Shown piece by piece: positions 36,962 to 47,699 of a DNA stretch of 64,000 nt (its first letter is position 1; every line of letters begins with the position of its first letter). Made by a program: the position numbers and the translations under genes. The notes beneath the pieces were generated by a model that was not told where the DNA came from, did no database searches, and saw nothing but the letters and a program-made list of their open reading frames with translations. Origin of the DNA: Kingdonia uniflora (Eukaryota; Streptophyta; Magnoliopsida; Ranunculales; Circaeasteraceae); contig JACGCM010000440.1 in the NCBI GenBank assembly GCA_014058105.1, forward strand, positions 2,356,001-2,420,000, read 5' to 3'.

Positions 36962-37231
36962 TTAACCAACTGCTTCACCTGAGTCGTCGTTACTAAATTT
37001 GACGTAGTGACATGTTCCCTTGCAACCATTGATATGGAACTCCTTTCTCTCCTTTACAAGACGATACTTGCGAGCTCTACGGTAATGAATCGCATCCTGG
37101 TCCCAAAGATAAAGGCTACCCAAGATGACCTGACACACATTAAAAGGAACCACCTCACATGTCACCTCATCAATAAACTTCTCAAAAATTATAAACCTGA
37201 AAGTACACTGCTTCGTAATGATCAAATCCAC
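36962..37231 (-). pseudogene. Protease-region remnant of the nested element
   Basis: The 89-residue frame contains CEVVPFNVCQVILGSLYLWDQD, the usual phrase at the end of Ty3/gypsy proteases (C-D-V-P-M-D-C-H-LLGRPW type). After it, the minus strand shows only a short RNase H-like piece (a HTDHEPF phrase near 36830) before the 3' LTR, so the RT is deleted. Confidence 0.6.
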
Positions 37232-37360
37232 ATCTTTCTGAATCTACCCCAAACCATACGGCTTAGGATGAGTTGTAGTCGTCAAACCCATCTTCTTCAC
37301 CAACGTCTTAGAAATCAATTTTTTTTTACTACCCGGATCCATAATGGCCTTGACTAAACT

Positions 37361-38296
37361 CTACTCTACCTGAATACTGACATGAAAAAGTTCTTCCCGA
37401 TTCTTCTTCTCAGTAGCTAAAGTCCGCTGTGACATAAGTGTAAGCTTAGGATTCGGTTTATCGACATCCGAGAGGTCAACAACCTCTGCGGCTAGTACAT
37501 ATTTTTCTTTCTTTCTCTTCTCCTCCTTCGGCCTAAGCTCCGGGTGAAGTTTCCAACAATAATCGAAAATATATCCACTCGCCTTACAATGATTGTAATG
37601 AAACTCTTTGGATGAAAACCCTTCTCCTTTGGCCTTTCCCTTATGCTTGTTTTTCCAACTAGACTTGTACCCCGACTTGATCTTGTCGTCTTCTTTGTCA
37701 CTCTTCAAGTACTTGCCTTCAATGGCAATTGCCTTCACAGTAGCGTCCTCGATATTGGCCACAGTAAAGAGTTTCAACTCTCTCCTAATGGACTTCGATA
37801 AACCCCTCATGTACTTCATGAACACCTCATACTTGTCCACATCAATGTCCAAGACCAAAGCTTTGTTATGAAATACCGTAGTGTACTCCTCTAAGGATTA
37901 CTCAAACTTTTGGCACAAATTGTGCCATTTATACCATCTCTGTTACTCATACCCAATCGGATAAAACTGCTTTCGCACTGAAACCTTGAATTCTTTCCAA
38001 CCCAAATCTTCTACATTGTGGTATTTCCGATAAGATTTCCACCACGTAAGTGCATGACTTGCGAAAGTATTGGAGTATTCGTAAATTGAAAAATAAGTTT
38101 CTAACCTATCTAACCAGTTATCCAATATCTCGGAATCAATCAAACCGTCGAATACCAGAATTTTAATCTTAAAACCAATACAAAGATTACGCATTGGATT
38201 CGTGGATTTACCAATAGCCGATCGCTCCTCGCCGGATTCGGCATCACTAAAATCACTATCGATCTCCAGAGTACGCTTATCACCATCCCCCTCCAT
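37361..38296 (-). pseudogene. Gag of the nested element
   Basis: The frame 38296-37943 holds the retrotransposon gag domain (phrases ILDNWLDRLETYF and ALTWWKSYRKYHNVEDLGW). The frame 37858-37361 continues it (FMKYMRGLSKSIRREL), followed by a Lys-rich linker and a zinc-knuckle-like YNHCKASGYIFDYCWKLHP. The first knuckle Cys is replaced by Tyr or Asn. About 85 bases with a stop separate the two frames. Confidence 0.8.
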
Positions 38297-38599
38297 AACC
38301 CCTTTCTTCTTCGAGCAGCCTTACCGTTTCCCCGAAGCGAAAGCCTTCGCGAGGTTCGTGAAACGCAACTATTCTACAACTCCCCTACTGTAGTAGTTAA
38401 GACGGAAACTGCCGTTTCCAAAATTGTGAGTTGATCGTCGGAATCGCCCATCTCCAAATCATCATTCTTTTTTTAATTAGGTTTGCGATAGATCTTAAAC
38501 GGACTCACTAGCTTCTCCTTCGTTTGCTTGAGATGGCCACGTGTTGAAACCATAAACCACAATCAACCCCCGAAGATCGTAACTGGAAAACTGATACCA

Positions 38600-39070
38600 C
38601 TTAATCCATAATACGATTAAGAAGTTTTTAGTTAGTAGAGAAACACGAAGAATACCAATTAGATTTGGAAAAATAGAGATTCGATTACTTAAAGTTGAAG
38701 TAATTATAATGAAAACTCTCAAACCCTAGGCTTCTCTCAGAACTCTTTTCAGATCTAACATAACCTAGAAAATAACTTAAGTTCCCTTCATATACTAGGG
38801 AACTCAAAAATCATAAAAGAATGGATCTCGAGGCAAAACAATGCCTGAGAATCCAAAACAGCGCCAAAGTCGTTCGAACGAACTAGGGATTCGTTCGAAC
38901 GACCTTATGACTAATTGGTCTAAAACCCTAGAAACTTGCCTGGTCGTTCGAACGAAACCCCAACTCGTTCGAACAAAATATGGCTCTGGGCTAAAATTCC
39001 AATGGGATGGAATTTGGTCGTTCGAACGACTTTGACAAAATATCAAATTAACCTAGATCCTCCTGGATCA
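38600..39070 (-). repeat. 5' LTR of the nested element, shorter by one repeat block
   Basis: It matches 35901-36469 except for one missing stretch in the palindrome array (around 39000-39015). Five copies of the cgttcgaacga word remain, at about 38871-39029. The loss looks like a deletion between two copies of the word. Confidence 0.88.
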
Positions 39071-40050
39071 TGCTACCTATCAAAGACTGATGATACAAAT
39101 GTTCAAAGATCACCTTGGAAAAATGATGGAAGTTTACATTGACGATATGTTATGTAAGAGTCTCAAGAAGAAGAACCAACTAGCAGATTTACACATAACT
39201 TTTGAGATTCTTCGGTCTTATAAAATGAAACTAAACCCTGATAAATTCCAGTTTGGGGTTCAGTCAGGTAAATTCTTAGGACATCTAATCAACAAGCAAG
39301 GAATTGAGGCTGATCCAGATCGTATCCGCGCACTGCTATCTATGCCTTCTCCAAAAATGAAGAAAGGCGTACAAAAATTAGTAGGAAATATCGCAGCAAT
39401 CAATCATTTTGTCTCAAAATCTTCATATCATTATCGATAGTTATTCGGCCTACTATGCGAAAGGACAAAAAAGAAGAAACCTAAAAAAGATCTTGAGATC
39501 GAATGGACTACAGAATGTGAAGCAGCGTTTTAGGAATTAAAACGCTACCTCAAGAAGCCACCTGCCATGAGTACACCCAAAGAAGGAGAAGAACTCATAG
39601 TTTATCTTGCAGTCATTGACGAATCATTAAGATTAGTACTCATTCAACTTGATGAGAAAAAATAGAAACCTGTCTACTTTATCAGTAAAACGCTCACTCC
39701 TACAGAAACACGGTACACAAAGATCGAGAAACTACTTCTAGCTCTCGTCTATACATTGTAGAAATTAAAATAGTATTTTCAAGCTCACTCAGACGAGTTC
39801 AGCAATGGTTAGTATTTTCAAGCTCACAAATTATCCTTTACGAGAGATCTTATCTAAATGAGAAAAATTCAGACGAGTTCAGTAATGGTCGGTTACGTTC
39901 GAAGAGCATGATATACGTTTTGAACTACGCCATTCTGAAAAGTGGCAAGCAGTAGCAAACTTCCTAGCAGATTTTCCAATAGATGACCCCGACTGGGAAG
40001 AAGATAATACGGACATCACTGAAGAACAGTTCAAAAAAAAATTAGATTGA
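39071..40050 (+). pseudogene. Reverse transcriptase, second part, and first RNase H (giant element)
   Basis: The frame 39090-39440 holds the RT active site as YIDDML (about 39135) and the phrases MKLNPDKFQFGVQSGKFLGHL and GIEADPDRIRAL. A stop follows, then RNase H in pieces (VYFISKTLTPTETRYTKIEK near 39680-39740) with several stops. Around 39779-39890 a short stretch ending in ttcag(c/t)aatggt is duplicated. Confidence 0.85.
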
Positions 40051-40330
40051 ATATCCAAGAAGGGTTGGCACTTTCTCACTGACGATTCTGTCAGGCCTAT
40101 TGGGTCAGGTATTAGGATCGTCCTAATTACACCTTCTAATGATAGAATTGAGAAGTCCATACGACACAATTTCGAAGCTACTAATAATGAGGCCGAGTAT
40201 GAAGCACTCATACATGGACTTGATATGGCTCTAGAGATCGATATACCCGAACTGTCCGTGTACATGGACTCTTTATTAATTGTGAACCACTATACAGACA
40301 AGTATCAAAAAATGGAAAGATGGTCGACTA
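40050..40330 (+). pseudogene. Second (archaeal-type) RNase H of the giant element
   Basis: Here the + strand reads GSGIRIVLITPSND, then FEATNNEAEYEALIHGLDMA and a DS-containing phrase. The N-E-A-E-Y-E-A-L motif is diagnostic of the additional RNase H of the Tat group. The opening D-G-S is changed to D-D-S, and the frame carries stops. A minus-strand frame over the same bases (39879-40265) is its shadow. Confidence 0.78.
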
Positions 40331-40460
40331 CACTGCAGTAGTAGCCAACAGAATGGGCAGATTCAAAAAGGCAACTATCGAACACCTGCCTCATGGTGAA
40401 AATAGACACTCAAACTGCCTTGCCTATCTGGCTGGAGTCCTAGGAACATAAGCTCGATAT

Positions 40461-41799
40461 TTGAAGATTGAAGTGGTATCTAACCCCAACATTAATATCA
40501 TCAGCTCAAATTTTGTTAATACTGGGGGCGTTGAAAGGGGCGAGGATGATTGGAGACAACCTTTCCTCACGTACATAGGCCCCAAAAATAAGTTTAATAG
40601 AGAACTTCCTAAGGATCCTACTAAACGAAGACGGCTGCTGGACAATGCAAAACGTTATGTCGTTGATAAAAATTGCCTTTACAAAATCTCAGTCACAGGA
40701 CCATATTTCTTATGTTTATCTACCAAAGGAGCTCATAAATTTTTACAAGAGCTTCATGAAGGTACTTGTGGATCACATGCAGCAGGATGATCTTTAGCAA
40801 ACCGAGCTCTCACTCAAGGAGTCTTTTGGCCTAAGATGAAAGCTCAAGCCATTGAATATGCAAGCAAGTGTAATGCCTGTTAGCGACATGGGCCCAAAAT
40901 TTGAGCTCCTACCTTAGAACTCCATTCTAGCAAAGTTGTCTGGCCATTCAAGCGATTGAGCTCTTGACCTCATGGGAGAGTTTCCAACTGTACCAGGAAA
41001 ATAGAAGTACCTTTTAGTAGCCACAGACTACTTCACCAAATGGGTAGAAGCAGTCCCTTTGTGTCGAACCCGTGAAGACGAAGTCATCAAGTTTATATGG
41101 GTAACTATTATAATACGTTATGCATGCCCTCACCTCATCAGAATCGACAATGGACCTCAGTTCGTCGGATCCAAGATCATTGACTTCCTCAATCAGCATA
41201 ACATCATTCACTCTCCTTCAAATCCCTATTACCCACAAGGAAATGGACAAGCAGAGATCACCAATCGAACTATAGTTGATGGCATCAAGAAATGGTTGAC
41301 AGAAAAGAAGGGTAATTGGGTGTAAGAATTACCATACATATTATGGGAATATCGTATAATACACTATGTATCGACTGGCTGCACGATGTTCTTATTAGCA
41401 TACGGTACTAAAACAATCATCCCTACTCAATATCATCACCTATTACGAGATCATACCATGACCGACGAAGAAAATGAGTTCCAGTTGGTGTGTAACATGA
41501 ATTAGATTGAAGAAAGAAGAGATAGAACAGTCATAAACTTGGGAAGATATCATCAGGCTTTGGCAAGATCATATAATAAACGAATTTTTCATAAAGAGTT
41601 CGAAATTAAAGATCTCGTGTTACGAGATATACCAAAACAACGAAGGGAACTTAATGCTAGGAAGCTCGTAGAGAATTGGGAAGGACATTTTATCGCTATT
41701 GGCAAAAGTGGACATGGTTCTTACGACGTCGCCACCGAACATGGAGATCGAGTCCCTAATCCTTGGAATACACAAAGATTAAAGTTATATCGCAGATGA
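40461..41799 (+). pseudogene. Integrase of the giant element
   Basis: The frame 40461-40790 ends in the zinc-binding region (FLQELHEGTCGSHAAG). The core carries its first Asp in VATDYFTKWVEAV (about 41020), its second in LIRIDNGPQFVG (about 41145) and its Glu in QGNGQAEITNR (about 41245), so all three catalytic residues are kept. The C-terminal domain (41539-41799) ends NPWNTQRLKLYRR. At least three stops break the reading frame. Confidence 0.88.
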
Positions 41800-41827
41800 T
41801 ATTCTATTATAGTGTACCCTTCTATTT

Positions 41828-42195
41828 TCATCTATCATCTTATACGTCGGTCTTACATCAATGAAATACTTATGTTTGATCATCCTACATCTGAGTACAA
41901 TCTATTATATACAGTACTCCATCTATCATCTTGTACGACAGTTTTATATCAATAAAATACTTATGTTTGATCGTCCTACATCAGAGTATAATCTATTACA
42001 TACAGTACTCCATCTATCGTCTTGTACGTCGGTCTTGCATCAATGAAATACTTATGTTTGATCGTCTTACATCAAAGTACAATCTATTATATAAAGTACT
42101 CAATCTATTATCTTGTACGTCGGTCTGACATCAAGAAATTACTTATGTTTGATCGACCTACCTAAGAGTACAATCTACTATTGTTTACCGTACTC
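41828..42195 (+). repeat. 91-bp tandem repeat, about four copies, just after integrase
   Basis: The word atgtttgat recurs at 41872, 41963, 42054 and 42145, exactly 91 bases apart each time, and each unit contains tcttgtacgtcggtc and tacaatctatta phrases. Copies are about 85-90 percent alike. Tandem arrays in this untranslated region are a known habit of Ogre-like and Grande-like elements and may seed satellite DNA. Confidence 0.9.
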
Positions 42196-42553
42196 ATCTA
42201 CTATATCTAAACATCTCAGTACTTTTCTAATATATCATGCAAGTACTTCGATATACAGATTACATAACCGTTGGATGCACCGCATTTTATTACATTACAG
42301 ATCATTTGTTGCCTCAAGCCAAATATGATATTCTATTTTCTATTTCAGATTGTTTATTGTTTTAATACAGTTCGATCCTTTATTTGCAGTGTTTGTGGCC
42401 TCAGCCAAACCAACCTCTTATTGTATGACTAACGCCAACCAGATCATAGAGACACAACTGGTTCATACAAAGGTCATTATACATATATACATATCACTAA
42501 CGCCACTTTTTAATAGTTTTATATCTATTAAAGTCTTATAATCATTCACATCA
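42196..42553. other. Spacer between the tandem repeat and the antisense ORF block
   Basis: AT-rich sequence with no coding signal I trust on either strand; its short frames are low in complexity. It probably holds the shared 3' ends of the two opposing transcription units. Confidence 0.4.
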
Positions 42554-44959
42554 TCAGTCACTATCACTCAAACTATCGATCACATCATCACCCTGCGAAC
42601 TCTCCCCATGCCGATACAGATGCGTACGCATAAACTCTGCCATCCTCCCGATGACAATTTGTTTTCCTTCCCTAATCATCCTCTTTTTAAGAGCACCAAT
42701 TCTTGCCACCATGCGATCTAAGTACTCTGATCGTATCAAGCGCATCTCGCACTGAACATTTTTGGAAACCAAACCGTCATATACAGTTTTACTCTCCGTT
42801 TCCAATCTATTGAACTTTTATACAAAGAAGGAAAGCACTGTTGTCATCTCTCTCTCATATGCATTACCTACCTCACTCTTTACTCTATTACGGAGAGCAA
42901 ATTCGCCAAGTTTTCTATTCACTTCTTTCAGCATAGCCTCCAAACTGTTGCAACGTTCTTCCATGGCTCATTTTTCACCCAACGTCGCATCATTCCGAGT
43001 CTCCAACACTGTCATAAATTTATCCATGTGGTAAATCAATGATATTAACCCCTCTATTTTAGCCTCACAGTTATCTCTATTTACCTTACTTTCGACGAGA
43101 CTTATTTTCGCCTTCAAAAGGTCAGCATCTAACTTCGTATTCGCGTCACGCAATTTCACATTCTCTGATTGGTACTCCAAGATGTCTAACCCTAATAATT
43201 GTATGGTATGTTTTAGAGTAGAGACCTTGTTTCAAGTCTCATTTATATTTTTGTCTTGCTGATTGCGGGCCTCCTCCATCTTTTTTATAATCACATCAGC
43301 AACCGACCACAATATCTCATATTTCCGAGCATGAACTTGTGCCTCTTTAACAGCTGCTTGCATATCCGTTATCTCCACCTCCAATACGTTTACCTGATAT
43401 TGCAAATCTTTTACACTATCTTTCTCTTTTTTCGACACCGCCAGCAGATCCGTCATTTTAGTAGACACCTCTCTTGGCTAGTTAACTCGCCTTGCCATAT
43501 CCCGAACCTCTATATCCATTCTTCTTATATCTTCTTTTAGCCCCTTAATCTTTCTCAGCTTGCTGGATAGTTCAGCCTCTTTATTTTTCAGTTGTTTTGT
43601 CATACGAACTACTATATGCCGCTCTTCTGCTATTTTTATATCCATCTCGTCTTTCAACTCAGTCACACTCTTTAGTGTTGACGGACACAAATCTAGTTCC
43701 ATGCTTAAATTTTCATTTTGAGCACATAATGCATTATACTGGCTTTGAGCCCTACCAATTCAACCTGCAACAACAGTTAATATTTATACTAGTTTGTCTA
43801 GTCAAACAGATAACATCACAGTTTACAATTTTTACTCAAGAATATAATGCTTGAATACTATTCAATTACAGAGAACAGATTCTATTTACAGTGTACAAGA
43901 TGCAACGCATATATCAGTTCACAAAAATTAAACAACTTTACTTTCCCCTCGGACTACGAGAAGATTGCCCTATATCTCCTGGTCTCCTCGACCTATCTAC
44001 TTGTACATCCACAAGAGTTATGAAAGTCGCCACTTCCTGTTGACGTCGATTTCGCCTTGAACGACGTATCACACTTTCGGCCTCTTCATCACTCTCTTCT
44101 GGTTAAATTTTTGCCGGTAAAGGAGTTGATTCTTCAACAACTTTCTTCCTTCTCCTCCTTTCTGGTAAATTTTTTTCCGGTAGAGGAGTTGTTTCTCAAC
44201 AACTTTGTCATCATCCTTGGTAAACCACAAATTCTAAGCCTTTTCATTCTCTACATCAAAGTTTTTTCCACACCCCATCACAAACTTCCTAAATTCATTC
44301 TCCACCCTCGACAACTCTCCTCCATAAAACTCGATCATACTTTCTAGATGATGCTCATGTTTCGCTCGAGCTGCGATTTTTGCTCGGGACAAATACAAAT
44401 GCTTCTTAAACTGCATATGCACCTTGTGCATGCACTTGCACGTTTCTTTTTGCAATACACTCAACGCCCTCACATCACCTTCTACCTTCTTTCGAACAAA
44501 TATTTCTTTTGACAATTGAGTCGCCAACGACATTTTTTGTTCCATAAGCTGCGTTAATTCATCTTGCAACTCCTTTACTTCAGCCTCTAACTTCTGTTCA
44601 ATCCCTATTTGTTCTTTCCTTATCCTAAAAATTACAATCCTCATCGATCTTTGATCCTACATAAAGCCAATAATATCAGGTAAAGATTCTGCGTCACCCC
44701 ATATAACGGATACCCTAGCTCGAGCTGAATATTTTTTTTCCTCTATACTATGACAATTACGTGATTCTTACGCTATAAACATTACTCGAGCTGGGTCAGG
44801 TACTATAGATCTCTCCTTCAAAATCTCTATATAAGCCTCTTTTAAACCCCATTCACTATCTACTTCGACCTCAAAATATAATGTTAGAGCTAGCAACAGA
44901 CTTTGACACCTAGCCTTATCACTCAGGTCGTTAAAATAGGACAACTCTTTGGTTTTCAA
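42554..44959 (-). pseudogene. Antisense coiled-coil ORF block, distal part (giant element)
   Basis: Minus-strand frames in order: 44959-44768, 44644-44234, 43702-43478, 43468-43232, 43180-42968 and 42805-42554. Almost all are rich in Glu, Lys, Leu, Arg and Ala with heptad-like spacing (IEQKLEAEVKELQDELTQLM; LQYQVNVLEVEITDMQAAV), which predicts long coiled coils. The final frame ends in an acidic Ser/Asp tail (DDVIDSLSDSD). The pieces lie end to end, separated by short gaps, and probably represent one protein cut by frameshifts or introns. Tat elements of the Grande kind carry such an ORF opposite to pol. No enzymatic motif is visible. Confidence 0.7.
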
Positions 44960-45346
44960 ACTAACGCCCCCCTCTCCTCTTCTTTCATTAACATTTCATC
45001 TCATTCTATTTTTATCTTAGCATATCTACACTAGAGTTTAAATAATTTTTTAAATTTTTTCTCCTAGTTAGACTCAAACTGTCTTCTCTTATACTCAATT
45101 TTATTAAGTACCTGTTGCACTCGGGCCACCGAGTCCCTCACTCTACCCAACAATCTTTCCAGGTCAGAAATTATTTTTCTCAACTGCTCTACCTCCTACA
45201 CAGATTATAAATATTTTTTCATCATAGCAAACATTCAAACAGAACATACTAAAAAGCGTCTATGAAACTTAACATTTTACGACCATACAGAGTACTTTTT
45301 CAATCGAACCATATAGTTCGCAACACAATAGAATACCACAGTGGGA

Positions 45347-47359
45347 TTACAGATTCTTGTTGATTTCTACCTCAGATGGAGGATCCACAGTCTTATCAGC
45401 GGCCAGAGTTGGTTCAGTGGATGAAGTAGATACATTGGCTGGACTCGCAGCATCATCCACCACTTCGTCCTTTACCCCCGAAGGGAAGACTATCTCATCA
45501 TATTTGCCAGATCGCCCTAACTCTATATCAGCAACAGTCAACCTAAAGCTATAATAAGATCGGGAAAAGTGATTTCTTTCCACCCGTATTAATTCACAAG
45601 ATCGTGACATAACATCATCATGCTCGAAAAAAGTTCTATACCGCTCTTCAGCAACAATGGAATCTTCAGCCCTCTTCTTTTTCTCTATCTCGAGTTCAGC
45701 TTCGAGCTCCCTTGTCCGAGCTAATTGAGCATCCAGTCTAAGAGTCAGATCTTTAAACTTTTGGTTCCTCTTTTCCATTAACATCGTCACCCCCGACATC
45801 GGCAGTGATAGCTATCAACCCACATATACAAGTTCAATATCATATATCATATTACCAAATACAACACATCAAGAAATTTCAAAAAGATACAATAAGAGTT
45901 TGCTCCTGGAAAGCGCCAACGAGTTGCTGAGGACTAATCCCTGCCATCATACAATATTCTTGCTCTATCTCTCTCACCTTGGCTGCAGCCTGAGCATTGG
46001 TACATGCACTACCCTCATCCTCGTGCCATTTCCTCTTCAACAAGCTCTTCTTAGTCTCTGAAGGAGTAACCTCACTTACTTCCCGCCTCTCTTCAACATC
46101 TCCAGTAGTATTTTTTGTAACCTCTTGCTCTGCGACCACCATAGCAGCGGATATAATTGGCACAGCTGTCTTTCTCGACCTCTGAGTAGTCCGCTTTACA
46201 TTGATATTTTTTAGCTGAGGCGGAAGACTAGTGACATCCTCCACAAAAAAACGAGCTTTCTTCTCGACCATGGCCCGATTCTCGTGAACACGCTAAACTT
46301 TGGGCACTATAGAATCTACCCTTTTCTCCCTCCTGATACCTAACTCACCAAGAACTTGCTTTAGCTCAACCTGTTCACGAGCTACGTAATCAAACAAACT
46401 GGTATTATTAGGAACCGTTGAAGGATTGGGACCTGGCAAACAAGAAATAATATCATGGTTAATAACTCGAAGGTACGCTGATCAGTGTTCTAAGATAACA
46501 AATGTTACTTACTCGAATTATAATATTTATGGTTCAAGACGAGCACTGGTTCATCCCATACAAAGTGATCATTCCATGGTCTACCCATAGATTCAAAGTC
46601 AAAAAATTTCGGCCTAGACGAGTCACTATACAAGTTACCACTCTTTCGACCTTTGACATACTTTCATTTATAAAATTTTAAAATATCGTCAGCTTTGAAC
46701 TGCTTGCCAGTCCCTTCCTTCCTCCATTTCTTATTTAAGACTTTACATACCATCATCATCTCATACACATTCCTATTTAGTTGGGCAGGACAACACTGCA
46801 ATACATTCATAACCCCTTTTTAAAAGAAAGTCAGAGGAATTTTAAGGCCATAAATAACCTAATTTAGGTAATATAAAAATACATCACTCGGGCCAGCCAG
46901 CCCAAGGCCATTATAATACGAGATTGTCACATCCTCATCAATCCCTTTATCTTTTTTCCACTCCTACAAACAAGGAACTTGATAGTATACCGCCTCCTCC
47001 CCCTTTCCTAGGATGTAGGCTCTGAACCAACGACCTTGGTCCATCATATAGTTACCCCATTCCCCCTGTAATTTCTTTTTGTATTTCAAAAATTCATTTC
47101 CTACATCTACTCCCTCAGGATATATGTAAAATAATTTATCATTATCTTTTGTATCCTCTTTTTCTATAACTTTATTTACTTTACTGGATTCACCAATCTC
47201 TACACCTACAGTAACATCTATTTTATCTACAATCTCCTCCATTACACTACAGTCGTCATCCCTCCCCGACGATGATGTTTCCTCTGAACTTGATGATACT
47301 ACAAATTTATTCATAGGATATATAGGTTTTGAACGCATACTGGACCTAGAGATACACAA
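45347..47359 (-). pseudogene. Antisense ORF block, proximal part (gypsy-type transposon protein-like)
   Basis: The minus-strand frame 47359-46964 starts with a Ser/Asp/Glu-rich region and continues into FIYPEGVDVGNEFLKYKKKL and GEWGNYMMDQGRWFRAYIL. Broken frames go on to about 46500 with a PWNDHFVWDEPVLVL phrase. This pattern resembles the putative gypsy-type transposon domain (PF04195 kind) of plant antisense ORFs. Frames 46271-45879 and 45799-45347 follow. The first is basic with a Lys-rich stretch. The second is a coiled coil (LARTRELEAELEIEKKKRAE) ending in an acidic/Ser tail. The start at 47359 is the first ATG in the open stretch; I am not sure of it. Confidence 0.65.
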
Positions 47360-47699
47360 AATATTTTGTCATTATGATATACCCTACACACAATAAAAAC
47401 AAACCCAATCATGTTTCTACCCAGTCAACACGTTTCATTTCTAATTTTCCAAAACAACAAACAATCATTTCAATTTTTCCCCTTCTTCTACAAAAAGGTA
47501 TTTTCTCTCTCTTCATATCTCAAAGCTCATGCACTACAAAACTTTACAAGTAATTACTCAACATCTTAAACCCCTAAATTATCCATTACTGTATCCCTTA
47601 ATCAACAACGATTAACATACAATATAATACACAGATTACTCGCAAATCAAAAACAGACAAGCACACCACTAATCTGTACTTGAAGAACCACAATCTTCT

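Larger units (their letters stand above)
35901..39070 (-). mobile_element. Nested 3.2-kb gypsy-derived element, minus orientation, in the RT of the giant element
   Basis: Two LTR-like copies bound it: 35901-36469 (569 bp, the 3' LTR) and 38600-39070 (471 bp, the 5' LTR). On the minus strand the 5' LTR is followed by a tggtatcag primer-binding site (38599-38591), matching initiator tRNA-Met. The 3' LTR is preceded by a purine tract. Inside, on the minus strand, come gag (38296-37943 and 37858-37361), a protease-like stretch (37231-36962) and a short RNase H-like remnant near 36830. RT and integrase are absent, so the element is non-autonomous. The host sequence appears to rejoin across 35900 and 39071 with no duplicated bases. 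Confidence 0.85.

Noticed and set aside
40424..40645. Minus-strand frame 73 residues long within the integrase region
   Set aside because: It is the shadow of the + strand integrase sequence.
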